64,000 bases of DNA from Gonium pectorale (GCA_001584585.1 LSYV01000036.1:913654-977653), one strand, 5' to 3'. Positions 10,106 through 23,017 are shown, counted from the stretch's first letter. A program made the numbers and translations. The notes: a model not told the origin generated them from the letters alone.

Positions 10106-13100
10106 TAAGGGCGCATGAAACAAGAATGTCCTGCTCCGTTCATTGTTGCATTGGCCAGGAGTGCACTGCCCGGGGCGCGGCGCATGCGCCTGAGTGGGGG
10201 CCTCCGATGACCCGGCAGCCTGCTGTGAGATGCAGAACGCTGCTATTCTTAGTTGCCGTGATGACATGCTCGCATTTGAGGACACATGTCCACGCAGCGG
10301 CGTAGGTGTTGTGTGTGGGCGACGGCGTGGGTGTGACCGGCGACGTGATGCGCTGCACTGAAGTGCACTGCGCTGTTGTCATGCAGCAAGCTTGGGCGGC
10401 ACGCCTGTGAGAGGGGGGTTCAACATGGGCGGTAGGCTGCACTGTGGGCGAACGACTCGTGGGCTGCTTCTTTATGGTACCGGTGTATAACGGTGAGGTG
10501 CGCTGTGCGTGTTTGCGAGGCTATATTGTGAGGGGCGCACCGCTTGGCGTGGCTGCGATGGTCCGACGTAGATGGAGTATGGTATCAGATTGGGTATTGG
10601 TTGAGGGGTTGGTCTTGGAAGGGTATCACCGCTTGCCCGTCGCGCATGCGCCCCTCCCCCAGCCCGGCGCATCCCCCTCCCCTCCCCTCCTCTTCCCAGC
10701 CCAGACCGTCAACTCTGCCCCATTCCACGCCGTTATCGACATGTCTACTTACGGCCATACGAGCGCGTCAGAAAGGTGAAACATTGCAAATGAGAGAGCC
10801 ACACATGTCAAGGGCGGGCGCAGGGACACGAACGATGCACGTGGACAAGCCCGAGATCGTAAATCCACCGTCCATGCCCCCCCCCCGCTTTGACGGACGT
10901 GTATCCTGTAACCTGGTAGTCGTGGTAGATCCACCTCGCGTGAAAAGGACCTAGGAGACCCGACAGTGCCGACGACACTCGTGTAGCGCGGCAGTGCTTT
11001 CCCCGCCTTGCCTGCCTTGCCTCGGAAAGACTGTGGACGGACGATGGCTTTGCACCCGAGTCTGGCAACGCGCACGGCGCACAACAGAGAACGATTGGGA
11101 GGCTAGATGGTACGGCAGGACCTGAAGGTCAGGAGGGCATTGCCATGGAGGAACCCCTGCATTGTGGCGACCAGGGACTCCGGACTGCTGGTTCTTCGCT
11201 GGTAGCCCGAAACGTGCCGTCCACTGAATTACATACATAGTGGTGTAGATACACTGCCAAGTGTCAATAGGATCGTGAGGCCCTCGCCATGGGGTGAGCA
11301 CACCGCTGCTCTGTACATATCCAAACATCAACTAAAGCCTTATTGCGGACGTGGGAACGAAGTGGCACAGCCGCCCGCCATTGCAATAATGCAATCCGCA
11401 AATAGACCCATGGGTCGCTGAGAATTAGGCCAGGCTCCCAGTTAGGATCACGCCCTTCCTTTCTAGAACCATTTCAGCCTGCACGACAACGTCCACATTA
11501 TCAACCCTATGGCGTGTCGTACGTATTCTGCACGCAAGTGCCGCAATACGCACTCAAGTACAGGCCAGAAGGGGCGACGGTGCAAGCGCGCTGCACACGA
11601 GCAGCAGGCGCTCTTCAACACGCAAGGCAAAAGCACGAACAACAATAACAGACAAGATAAACTGCCACAGGTCTCAGCGGCATGATCGGGTAAGCGAATG
11701 CATGAGGCGTGAGCGAACCGAGCTAAAAATCAGCTCAGCCGCGGCATGCGCTCTTTCTCTGCAGGTTTCTCTTTTTTATGCCATCGCCCCTTCCTCCTGT
11801 ACTTCTGCTGCAAGAGAGCGCAGAGCGGCGCCGGGGCGGCACAGGACTGTCCGAAGGCGCCAATGCCAAATCCAGCAGCTTACCCATCGTGCGATTGCCG
11901 CCTTATTGTACAAGGCCATCAAGGCATCAAGCAACTGGCAGCCGTTGCGCGTATGCGACGATGACTGGGCACAGGGCCGCACGGAAATCGGTGCCGAGCC
12001 CCAGGCACACGTTTTGCTACGTGTCACACTGCCCAGAACAGCCAGAAGACAGTGCACCTAACACAGTGCTGGGTACGCCAGCATGTCACGGTAGGGGCGC
12101 AACTAGCGAGTCAGCAAGCGTTCGCCACGTTCCGAGCCGCGTGCCGGAACCCCTTGTGACGCTGCGCGTGAGACTCACGCTCATATTCAGAAACCCGGCG
12201 GCAGTGGCAGTCAAATAAAGACTGGCCGCCGTTCATAGCCCTCATCGGCATTTCCGCCATCAGTGTGCAATTTGCACGGGCGGGCAGCGTGCCACCGTGG
12301 CACGCAATCAGCCGCCACGGACGAGCCCCACACGACCACACGAGTTGCTAAAGCGAAAGCAAAGGCGTGCAGTCACGGCCGCGAAGACAGTCCCTCACTA
12401 AATCACTACGGTAGCAGGAGGCATCAATAACCGGCGCTTTTGTGCACCCCAGTGCTTGCAATGAACGGCTTCTAGCCAGGGGCCTTGCACCGCGCAAAGC
12501 GGAACTACTTTTGCACATCAATGTCAAAGCGGCTGCGCCAAGGATTGTGATGTCGGAGCACCAGCATTGCACAATAATACAACAGCGCAACAGTGCCAAC
12601 GGTGGCAATAAAGCGTGGGGCGGATGGGCAATATCACGCCGAGAGGGCTCGCCCTTACTGGTCGCTGCGGATGCACCCGCACCCGCACCCTCCCCACTCG
12701 CTCTGCGTGCGCCACAAAGCAAGCTCTGGGCTATCGTGCAGAAGTGGCCAACAAACTCGCACTGCAAATACAGCAGATGCTTGAGGATCCAGCGGAGCCC
12801 TGTGGATGCGCCGTAGCCAGTACCGCAGCAGCAACAGGCTGCCTCTGCCCTTGCGGCAGGCTCCTGTACAGCGCAACAATCACACACCTCGTCGACTACA
12901 CGAGAACACGACTAAAGATCTGCACGGCCGCTACGGCCGTCATACACCTGCGCTGCCGTGCGCGCCGGCGCCGTATCCCCTTTTCGCCCTGGTGTGTGTG
13001 CCGTACGGCACGAAAGGCCCCAATGACACATGGAGCTTCGACACGGTCCCTGCTTCCCAGTGGTAGTGAACTGCAGATGTGTATAACAGAACATGCATCT

Positions 13101-14328
13101 CTCGACCTGACACTGCGCGTGCAGGGGCAATAATGCCCAGGCCGTCCTGCTGGCAGAGCTCACATGGACCCAGCCCCACAGGGATCCCGCCCTCGGCCTG
13201 CCCTTGAGCACTACAATGGGACGGCGCAAGAAAGAGAACCAGAAACGGGGAAGGCAACCTCTACGGACATACACACCGGGGGTGTGATGTTTCCAGCAGG
13301 GCGCCGAGTGCAGGGCATGGCGCTTGGCGCAACAGCGCGTCCATGAACTTCGCAATGCAAAGCGGGCCCTCGGGCCTGACAAGGTGATGAGAACCACCGA
13401 CCACAGGCATCCAACACGCTGCCAGCGGTCGAGCAGTCACAATGGGGCGGTGCTAAAGCGCAGCCAAGGGCCTGGCAATGCAAGCACGGGCCCTGTCGCC
13501 CGATGACACGAGGCCTACAACGAAATGCATGGGTGGCAGGTGTGAACGGCTTGCGTGGATGCGCAAGGCGCTCCCTAAGCAACTTCGCCTCTGCTGCAGT
13601 GCGCAATGCATGACCATTGACTGCCAGCGCAACAATGTTTTCAAAGGTGCCGAATGCTTGGACCAGTGCGCCGTCTGCACACAGCCAGCAGGTGGGCCCA
13701 CTGCAGCTCCGCTGCTTGCTGCAGCTACCGCTGCAAATCCAGCTGTCGCCCCCACCGCACGCGCCAGTCTGGTGCGCACGTGACGGGTCCATGTGTGACA
13801 AGTACGTACGTACGAGCATGTCCACGTACGGCGCGTCGGACGCTCGTAGGACTCAACTCTTAGCGATGCGTATACAATACCACTTGAGCCAGGCTTTTGC
13901 CGGCAGCCTAGCCATTATTTCGACACCGCGCTTTCCCATGCGCAAATGTGCAATCTATCGCGGAGGTGGCTGTAAGATCACGCAGACGATGTTATACGAC
14001 ACGGTAAGGGCGAAGCCCTGTACGGTTGTTGTCGTCAACGGTACAGGACTCAGCGTCGTGTGCCACCGCCGGCAACGCTGGCAAATCGTGGTGATCGTGG
14101 TTCCAAGTGCTCATACTGGCAGGTTCTCGTCTCGGGCGACGATTGGAGCGGTTGGGGTGGTTGGTGTGGCGATGGCTGCGTTGGGGTCGGTGTTGGCCCG
14201 ACTGGATGGGGTGATGGGTCGGACCTGAACGGGGCGGAACCGAACAGGGGCGCATGCCAGATGGGGGGGGGGAGACGCGACGGAAGGTGCGCGTCTGCGG
14301 GAAACAGAAAGGTGGACGCCGACTACAT
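10106..14328. other. Gene-poor stretch without a recognised gene
   Basis: The first ~800 bases are probably the 3' UTR of the F-box gene, with a TGTAA at 10907-10911. The rest has only short unconserved frames on both strands, with no domain, no convincing exon chain and no tRNA or rRNA. A copy of the dispersed ~100-base repeat lies at about 13227-13320. The region is less GC-biased and looks like intergenic DNA with decayed repeats. Confidence 0.5.
13227..13325 (+). repeat. Dispersed repeat family, copy 1
   Basis: Shares the order GAAA..GG-GG..GGC..CC-TCTACGG-CATACA-CGGGG-GATGTTTCCAG-AGGGCG-CAGGGCATGG with copies at about 62588, 15543 and 22344, and with a reverse copy at about 14347. The similarity covers about 100 bases, with no coding capacity and no clear target duplication. 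Confidence 0.6.
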
Positions 14329-17300
14329 TCAGCTATGCGGCATAGTGGTTGCCGTCCCCGTTTCTGGTTCTCTTTTTATAGTATGCATGGCCCGACCCGA
14401 TCTTGGATTGGGCCCGCACATGCAGCTCTTCCGCATATGCCTAGCTTCGTAAAAATGCCGAAGTCGACTGCCCAGCACACCACCCACCTTCACGCTCATA
14501 ACGCCAAGCGACGGCTCGAAGAAGCTCGCCCTCCTGCTTGCGTGGCTGTACTCCGTCGTACCGCCGCCGTACACATTGCTGCCGTGGCCGCCGCGCTTGC
14601 TGGCGTCGATGCCGCCGGACATGCTCTGGGCGCGGCCGTTTAAAGACATAGAGGTGCCGCTGCGCGCGAGGTGGGCCTTAGAGCCGGTGACAAAGACGGA
14701 CGAGAGCTTGCGCTCGTCGGTCGAGGGGTCGGCCCTGAGGAGGCGCCGCACAATAGAGATGGTGCAGCTAATGAAGGCAAAGCCGATTGCGCTGGCCATG
14801 ATGATCCAGAGGCCAGCCAGCTGCGGGGCGAGGGCGCCAGGCGCGGCGGGGCAGCAGGGCAGGCGGAGCAGGCAGTTGGATGATCCTAATTGCAGGAGGA
14901 CTATGCAAGAGAGAGGCCGTGTGGGCGAGGGTCCGAAATGGTGGAAGGTCCGAAGTGCTGCAGCGCTGCAAGCCGCCCGGAGTGACCCGCGGGTCACCTA
15001 GAGGGCCTCCGGTGCCCTAGCCTCCCTCCCCATCCTCTACGCAGTCTTCAGATCTCCGACCGCTATGGAATACCCTGATACTCTGCACATCCTATGTCCA
15101 CGGGCCCTCTTCTCCCCAGTCCTGCCAGAGTTTACACCACAACTCTAACTGTACCATAACAGCGTTGTGGTTGGGACCATGACTTCCATGCCGCCGGCCA
15201 CGTTGCCCTCTACTTCGCACAGCTGCCGCCTAGCCGCACGGCCTGAAGCAGCAGCACTACAGGATTTTCATTCGCTCCGTACCTGCTTGAACTCGATGGC
15301 GTCGTTCTCACTGGCCGAGGCGCACTTGTCTAGCGCCCCCAGAAAGAGCAGGAACTTGCTGGCAAGCTGTTCCACGAGATTGCCCTCCATGGTCATGAAC
15401 AGGGCGGTGTTGAAAGCAGCCACCTGCGGGGGGGGGGCGCGCCGGTAGCTCGAGGACCGTTCCGCGCATACCAGCCAGACAGCAGGTAGTCGCATTCTCT
15501 GCTCGCATTTGTGCATGGCAGCCGTATGTCACGTATGTATGGAAAGAAGAAAACCTGCACAGAAAGAGGGAGCCCGCCTCTACGGCCATACAAGCCCGAA
15601 GGCGCGACGCTTCCAATAGGTCGGGCGGGTACAGAGCAAGACATGTGACGTACGTCCCGTCCCCCAATATGTATGGCGCTTGTATGTTGCGTGGGAGAGA
15701 TTACAGGCGGGCAGGTAAGCTAGGCGGCCAGGGAACAGAATACGCCGGTAGGAGGCTGGGCCGTCGCATGCGCTTAGGCGCAGGGAAAGCTGGGTTGCAA
15801 ACGCCCAAGCGGCGAATGGGAAGGGAGCGGCGCATGCAGTCTCCTCGGAAGGGCCTACAGGCCCCGCCCCGCTGTGCGACGCTGGGGTCCTGTCCCCAAT
15901 GGTGTAGCCGGCCTGGCAGTCTGCCCGGCCGCAGGCTGCGGTGCCTGCGGCGTCAAGTTGAGCGCACTCGTCCTCTTCCTTTGCATCGTATCCACTTTCA
16001 TCTGCTGCGTGCTGGGCGCTGCGGCGTGTGCCCGCGGGAGGTAGCACGCGCAGCACGCGCAGCACGCGCTGCGGCGCGCGCCCCCGACCAATCAACTCAC
16101 CATCTTCGGGTCGAGGTCCTTGTGGAACAGGAAGCCGAAATCGATGAAGCCGTATACCTGTACGGCACATGAAGCGTGACGCGGGACGACCCGGGCGCGT
16201 GCTCGTCATCCATCAAAGGCACACAGCGCCCGCCGAGCGCAGCAACGCAGGCGCGCGCGCCGCACGTACATGCCAGCCCCACACGCCAACTACCAATTAC
16301 CATACTACCATACTACCATACTACCTTACTACCAACTACCATAGGTCCATGGCGCATGACCTTGAGGCAGCATGCGCCGTTCCTCAGCTACCAACCTAAG
16401 GTGTTACCGAAGGTACGCCCCACACGCCGCGTGCGCCATTTTGCCACCCGGGCCCTCTCCAATCCTTTGCTCGCTGCCACCTCTCCTGCCTATGCGTTTC
16501 TCTCCAACAAACAACCTCGTACTCTGCCCGTTGAAGAGAAGTGCTGGCGTGATGAGCCCAGGCCGGACACCGCCATGTATCACCGCCTCCACAGGGCTCC
16601 GCAGTCCGCTGCGAGCGGGGCAACACGCTCCCTCCGAATCCTATCTTCTACGCAGGTTTCTTCGCGGATTTCTTCGCGGATCTGTTGGATCTGCCTAATT
16701 CCGCAGAGCGGAACAACTCGCCTGGCGCAGGAGGCGCACCGAGCACGCGTCGTTGTGTGCCATGACGTAGTACCCGATCTCGGGGAGGTCCATGACGTAA
16801 GCGTCCATGGTGTTGTTCCTGAAGGCCTTGATGATGTCCTCAAAGGTGGGCAGTCCGTCAAAGTCCAGCGGATTCGCCTGTGATGAGGGCCGTGGGCACA
16901 GCCGCGTATCGCAGTACAGCGCCGCCTGGGTAACCACGGGGGCACAACATCCCGCCGCACGCCGGCCCGAGAGGAGCGGCCTGGTCACAGCCGAATCTGA
17001 CTTATGCGGCATCGTCCCGACCAAGGGTTTGCGCGCACTAGTGTCGGCATGCACCGTGCGTGTGAGCTATTGCGTGTCAGTTGGGCGCCGAGGGGCAGTG
17101 CACGGCCTGCTGCCCCCGATGTCTCACAACATGCGCCGCACACCTGCACCGGTGGCAGGCAGGTTCGAGCCAATGGGCCGCAAGCCCCGCCGCCCCTCAC
17201 CCGCCTGACACGCGCCTCGGCTCGCTCACAGCCCCGCATTGCAACAGCAACCTTACACACACGCCTTGGCTCACGACCCGGTGGCGCAGCAACAGCAACA

Positions 17301-19822
17301 GTGTCACCCCCAGTTCCCCACACCTGCACGCCGTAGCTGGAAAGGAGGGTAGGCGCGTAGGTGCTGTGCGCCGCGACGCGGCGGCCCCGCAGGTCGGATA
17401 TCGACGAGAAGCGCTGCGACATGGTGATGGCCGTCAGCGCAGCCGCCAGGTTCGCTGCGTGTGTCGGGCCGTCGCGAGCGGCGGGGCGGGAGCGTGGGGC
17501 GAGTGCGCGCCAGTCAGAGACGCCTCGCCTTCTATTTGTCTTCTTATCTTGTGGTTATATACCGTAGTTCGGATAGATTGTACGATGTCGCAGCCAGGCA
17601 GCCATTGGGACGGCTTCAGGCGGCGTAGCCCGCCGATGCCGACACGCCGCTTACCCACATACGTGGCCATCACGATCATTACCATGAAGCAGAACACGAG
17701 GATCAGCAGCTGCGCGGACAGGGACCGGACCTGCGAGGCGGAAGCCGGGACGCGTGGGGCCGTGCAGTCGGCAGGGTGCAGGCACGCACGGTGAACAGGA
17801 CACCCGAAAGTAGTCCTACAGCCCGGAGAGTGCGTGAACATACACGGTCAGGCACCAGGGTGCAGGCACGCAGGGACGCGAGGGCAAGACACCCAAAAGC
17901 AGGTGCTACAGCCTGGAGATTGCGTAAACATACACGATCAGGCACTAGGGACGCAGGGACGCGAGGGCACGACACCCGAAAGTAGGTGCTACAGCCTGGA
18001 GAGTGCGTAAACATACACGATCAGGCACTAGGGACGCAGGGACGCGAGGGCACGACACCCGAAAGTAGGTGCTACAGCCTGGAGAGTGCGTCCCTAGGCG
18101 ATGGTCCTATCTCGCCCACCACCCAGTGCAATCCGTACCCAACCAGTATCCATGTCCACTGAGGCAATGGTAAGCGCCGGTCCGACGCAACAGCTGGACG
18201 CACCTTGAAGACGCTTAGGTTGAACACCGCCAGCATGGACGCGTAAGTGGCCTGGCGGGCCTCGTACAGAGAGTCCCAGTCCAGGAAGACCGTGCCTTCA
18301 GTCATCAACTGCTCCACCAGCCACTGCGCGTGCAGCAACCGGTTTCCTAGGCGCCATGTTTAGTGTCAAAGATAGTTTGTCAGTCGGCCATAATATTGCG
18401 CGTTAAATTGCAAGACAATAAATACCCAGGACGCACGGCTGCGAGGAGGCAGAGTTGGATTAGGGTTTCTGGCCGAAGGCGCTTGCTCGTGCCCCCAGCA
18501 TACCGTGAGCATAGGGACCAGGATGATCGTGCCTGCGCGCATAGGGCCCGGTGGGCCCGCATATGCGGAGTATTGTCAGCACCGATTATTAGGCGCCGTC
18601 CAGTTTGGTAACGGCGGACAGCCGAAAAGAAGGACCGCTAACGGCATTGGCGACAATCAATATACGGTCATATAAATTGACAAGCTGTATGATGAAGCCC
18701 ACGGGTTGTCAAATCAGACATGAACGTGATGAGTCGAAGGTCAGCAACCATAGCGTTGCGACATGACATATGCATGGCAGGTGCCCCAAGCGGCCACGCC
18801 CACGACGCCTACTGATTCATATACACCAGTTGCTCCCGGCGAGGCGCGCACTCACCAATGAACGCCAGCCACACTTCGATTCGCAGGGGCTTGAAGAAGG
18901 CAAAGAGGTCAATCTGCTTTTGACCCGTTGGGATCACAACACCCAGCCCTGCGGACGGAAGTGGGTTGGGGGCATGGCGCATGGGCAATGGTTAACATTT
19001 CAAGGCCAAATAACAGAATAATGCTCCGGCATCCGTCAACCCGTACTCCCGTGACCGCAGAGATGCGTTAACCCAGATCCATCACTGAATCGCGGTAAAA
19101 ACCCGTATCCAGTTCAACATGCTCATGGCATCCGCCGCGGCCCCCTCGCAGCTCACCAGTCCTGTAGTATGGGTAACTGAATTGGATGCCCAGGGCCTGG
19201 CGTGTGCTGCTTAGCGCGAACGCGCCTGAGCCGGCCGCACACGTCGGCATTGTGCCGTTCCTTGCAAGCTGCCTGGCGAGCGCCGACCAACCCGCGCCAT
19301 GGCCGTGGCAGACGAACTGGTAGGTGACGCCCTCCGTCCACCCTGCTCTGGTGGCTTTGGTTTGGTAGCACGGGTCAGCAGTTCGGGGTGAGGGTATGGG
19401 CACGGGGCATATGGGGATAACAGGTCAGGAGACTGGGTCAGATGGAAGACGAGCGGGAAGCGTGGAATGACATGGACGCCAGCAGACTGACCTGCGCTTC
19501 TAAACAACTCGACGTCAAGGCCTGTATACGTTGAGGGAGGAGCGTCCGCGTTGCACTCGGTCCACCCAGCGGTTGTGATTAGGCAGATGTTGAGCGGCTC
19601 GGCGGCGACATCGTGTGGCATAAGAAGCAGCAAAAGCGCGGCTGCAGCGAACAGCCGCAAGTAACGTTTTCGTATGTGGTTCTGTTGCCTCGTCGCGTTG
19701 CCATCTTGCTGAGTGATTGTGATGTGCCACGGAGGCCGTGACGGAGGCGAGTTCCCTCGCCCGCAACGCCGGTCAGCATCAGGCCGCCATCGGCCTGGAA
19801 GCACGGTCTTACTTCCATTCAT
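14329..19822 (-). CDS. Ionotropic glutamate-receptor-like ligand-gated channel, compact form
   Basis: Predicted plasma-membrane cation channel gated by an amino-acid-type ligand. Ten exons join in phase: 19822-19492, 19342-19157, 18948-18856, 18346-18204, 17730-17655, 17454-17324, 16877-16740, 16157-16101, 15423-15283 and 14820 to either the donor at 14488 or the stop at 14329 (about 595 residues). A signal-type hydrophobic run (about 57-73) precedes lobe S1 (EPLNICLITTAGW). Arg158 in SSTRQALGIQFSYPYYRTG matches the carboxylate-binding Arg of iGluRs. M1 follows KPLRIEVWLAFIG. M3 ends ATYVANLAAALT, the SYTANLAAF-like gate. Lobe S2 has SSISDLRGRRV and Asp350 (VMDLP), the amine-binding position. 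M4 is LAGLWIIMASAIGFAFISC, followed by a Ser-rich tail. The large amino-terminal domain of animal and plant GLRs is absent. The start codon and the 3' end are uncertain. Confidence 0.85.
14347..14395 (-). repeat. Dispersed repeat family, truncated reverse copy inside the GLR 3' exon
   Basis: The minus strand here reads AAGAGAACCAGAAACGGGG followed by a GGCAACC-like segment, matching the left half of the copy at 13227. It is included in the open frame of the last glutamate-receptor exon and would encode that protein's extreme C-terminus. Confidence 0.55.
15543..15655 (+). repeat. Dispersed repeat family, copy 2 (in a GLR intron)
   Basis: Contains AGAAAGAGGGAGCCCGCC, TCTACGGCCATACA and GGCGCGACGCTTCCAATAGG. 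It is closest to the copy at 22344 and lies in the intron between GLR exons 9 and 8. Confidence 0.6.
16288..16343. repeat. Simple repeat of ACCATACT/ACCAACT units
   Basis: A short run of CTACCATA-type 8-base units with variants, inside a glutamate-receptor-like gene intron. No function is indicated. Confidence 0.7.
17801..18090. repeat. Minisatellite, about 83-base unit, in a GLR intron
   Basis: The landmark CACCC[GA]AAAG recurs at 17801, 17890, 17973 and 18056, giving periods of 89, 83 and 83. The last two full units are almost identical (GGTGCTACAGCCTGGAGAGT, then AAACATACACGATCAGGCAC and GGGACGCGAGGGCACGACAC), so the array has expanded recently. It sits in the intron between exons 5 and 4. 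Confidence 0.85.
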
Positions 19823-22800
19823 CGTGGAGTACCGAAGCGATCTTCCTGTCCAGGAGATGAAAGGCAGACGGGAGAACGAGCGTGAGACACGTTCCTGGAA
19901 ACCTGGTCGACGGGGCTTTCGCCGATGCAGGCTCGCGAGGCAATAAATTTCGCAAGCCAAGCCTGAATTGCTCTGAACAAATGCGTCCTACGGTACTGAT
20001 CATTGCATCGCCGAACATGGGCGATTGGGCATCGCAAGCCCCACGTGGCACAATGCAATTTGCCATACCTTGCGTCCCTGAGAGAGTTCTCTGACAGGGA
20101 AGGCCGCTTCGCCTTCGCAGGGCGTACCAGAACAACCCTTTCAGTGGCCAAGGGTTTGCGCAACTGAAGTCAATCGGTGGAACAACTACTTTGGGCTTGC
20201 AAAAGGCACCGTTATATGTAGCATTGAGCGAGTAGTCCCTTAACCTGGCTATGGGATCGACTTGGTCCCAGTACCGGCTCGCAGTACTTCATGTACTGAT
20301 CGTGCACTCGGGGGTACCGGCTGATGTATGTAAGTTCTCAAGCTTGATACCAAACTCACTTCCGAAAATGATGTGGCGGCGAGGCGGGATTCCGATTGGC
20401 ATCAACGGGAACTGAAACGGTCTCAACTGAACATAAGCAGCCTGAATATACCTATCAGGTATCAGCCTAAGAAAGTTGCACATGTTTATGTCGGCTGTCG
20501 AGTGTCAACCGTAAAGGCCACAAACCCTAAACTGTACTCGTAATCTCGTATGGGAAATGTAGGACCGTGTCCCCGATATTTACATGACTAATGTGGAATA
20601 CTAGGATCTGGGTCTGTTTTTAAAGCTGACTTGGCCTGTCAGGCCTCGCTGTCGCTCAATCGGGCTGGGCTGATAGTGTAATTCCTAGCCACCGACCACC
20701 AGCACATCATATGCAGATTACTACAACTTTCCCACACCAAGTATCAGCCACTCTGCGGTTCAGGAGTAGAGAAGCAAGGGATGCGGTCCCAACTGTCCTT
20801 CTTGCAGGGAGCTCTCCAGTGGCCTGCCTGCTCACTAACATCGCCCATCTTTCCTTATACAAGCCGCCCTCATGGCAGGTAGCGTGACTGGCCTCTGTAC
20901 CGCTGGCACACTCGCAAGGTTGTGGGAGAATGTGGGTGACATGATTAATTTGCCCAGTCGTCTCAGCGAGCGCCGGGGACATGAACTGTACGTTGCGCGA
21001 TATGGCGTGACCCTGCGTGACAACACCTGTGTATGTCGGTAGATCCGGGTCCCTCTTTGCATCGTTGCGTTTCTTGCGGCTCAAAGGATAGTAGGCCTTA
21101 CCGTTATCCAGCCCGCGGGATCAAACTGTTCTGTGACTTAAATATCTGGGCGGCACGGTGAATCGGCGTGACAGGTCGCCTCGCGCATCCTTGTAACTCT
21201 CAATACCTAACTTGCTGTTTGTGGTGTGGCTCCCCAATTGCAGCGTTTCATTTGTGCATACCTCAGCCGCCCAGTCTGCGCCTGTACCATGCCGCCGCTG
21301 CACGGAACCGCCTCGTTGCTGGGTGTCACGGTGTCAGGTCTATGACGGGAGGATAGAAACTGCCAACAGCTCGCATCCACGGACAGTTAGGGTCAACCAA
21401 AACGGTCACGGGTTTCATATTCACGCTCGTCCAAGCCGTCGAGGGGCATCGAAAAGTAGACCGTGATCATTACTGCCCGAGAGACCGCCGCATGCATTCC
21501 CCTTGCCTTGTGGCTGCCCCGGGGCTGCCCTTTCCCCCGCAGTAAGCGCTTTTTTGGCCGTCTGTCGTACACCTCGCTGTTACCACACTCCAGCTACCCA
21601 TGGCTGCTGCATCGTCCTCTTTCCACTGGTCTATCGGCGCTCGGCTACTCGGGGGAAAGTGGTCCTGATCGCGCCCATGCGTCGGCCTGTTTACATGTCT
21701 GCAGCGACGCGCTTGTAAGCTGTGCCGTCCGCATTATTTTGCATCTGCCCATCTTACTGATGACGACGTGCCGTCGTGTGGCTCTTGTGGGTAGCGCTGA
21801 GGTAGAAAGAAGGGTTCCTTTCTACAGCGTTTCTTCTTCTATTCCCCTGTTTCGCAGCGTTTTATTACCCTGCATTAGCGGCTGGCGCCTTAGTCTGACG
21901 TGGGCAAGGTCCCTCACAGTCCGCGGGTAGGCCGTCACCCCGGCGGGTGAGGCTCCTTCACAGTCTTCGCCATGTAAATACACAAATAATGCCTTATCCT
22001 TGCGACCGCGTGCTGGGGTCCCGATGGCCCAAGACTTGCCAACGGAGCCAACGAGATACGGTAGCGCCGGAGACGGTTTGGCTCTTGGGCCCGGAAGTCC
22101 TCCTAGGCAAAAGCACCTCACAGGCCCAAAGGGGGGCGCTTCCGGGTTGAGCCCTGAGGCTTGTTTCCGGCTGGCGAAGAGCGGAGGCAGTTTGCTTGGA
22201 TGTCCATCAGCAAGACCAGTCATGACCACGAAAATAGCCCGCACGCAGCCTCCCCTCCCATGCGCCATGCCGTTGTCCCCGATGCATCCAATGTGACATC
22301 CTATAGCGGGGCAACAACAGCCCGCATTGCTTAACAAGTTACCAGAAAGTCAGAATTCTGCAAAGAAAGAGGGAGCCCGCCCCTACGATCGTACATGTAC
22401 GAAGGCGCGACGTTTCCAGTAGGGCGGGTTGGCACAAAGCAAGGCAGGTGACGTCCTCCCGGCCCGTAGGAGGAACGACAATGTTCGACTCGGGAGAGCC
22501 CGAAGTTGCATGTTGTGGAGCACACGCCGCCAACCCGTATCGCTCGGCACAGACTTGGCAATCAACCTTGCATGAAAATCAACTGCAAGACATCGACATG
22601 ATCCAGCCGGGCCGCATCCGCATACCTCGCTGCTGTGGGCAAGAGAAGACTGGGGGAACGCGCCATAACAACATCAGCAAACAGACAATCCCAACCCCAA
22701 CACGCCGACACAAACAAAACTTGATGAGCTTTCGCATTGCGCTGCAAGCCGCGCCTGAGTAGATTCCATGCTGGAAGTACTGTGTGCACCCAATGCCATG

Positions 22801-23017
22801 ATGAATGGCTTTGGACCATGGCTCGTGATGCACATGCGATGCAGTGCAGGTCGATTGAACCTGATGAAGCCTGATGTCCACTCCACCCTGGATGCCACGT
22901 TAAGCGTGCCAGTGCTAAAGAAGACATTCTCATACTCTCCTTGCGTGCCCCCATCACTTGCGTTATTCTTCCCTAAGGTATGCCCGTGTGCGCTCCGCGC
23001 AGCGGGGATCTGGGTCG
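19823..23017. other. Gene-poor stretch between the GLR and receptor-kinase genes
   Basis: This probably includes the GLR promoter (just above 19822) and the 3' UTR of kinase gene A (below 23018). The rest has only short frames of no recognised family. The longest is 171 codons at 21822-22337 on the minus strand, and it has no motif I can name. One copy of the dispersed repeat family lies at 22344-22460. Confidence 0.5.
22344..22460 (+). repeat. Dispersed repeat family, copy 3
   Basis: Reads AAAGAAAGAGGGAGCCCGCC, CTACGATCGTACATG, GGCGCGACGTTTCCAGTAGG and GGGCGGGTTGGCACAAAGCA, closely matching the copy at 15543 over about 110 bases. Confidence 0.6.

Noticed and set aside
13211..13825. 204-codon minus-strand frame between the F-box and GLR genes
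   Set aside because: It runs through a dispersed repeat copy, is low in conserved features and has no splice or start context. Probably non-coding.
15050..15200. Extra GLR exon (LCEVEGNVAGGMEV) between exons 9 and 10
   Set aside because: It begins at a possible acceptor, but its best donor is out of phase with LAGLWIIM. Direct joining of exon 9 to 14820 fits the receptor family better.
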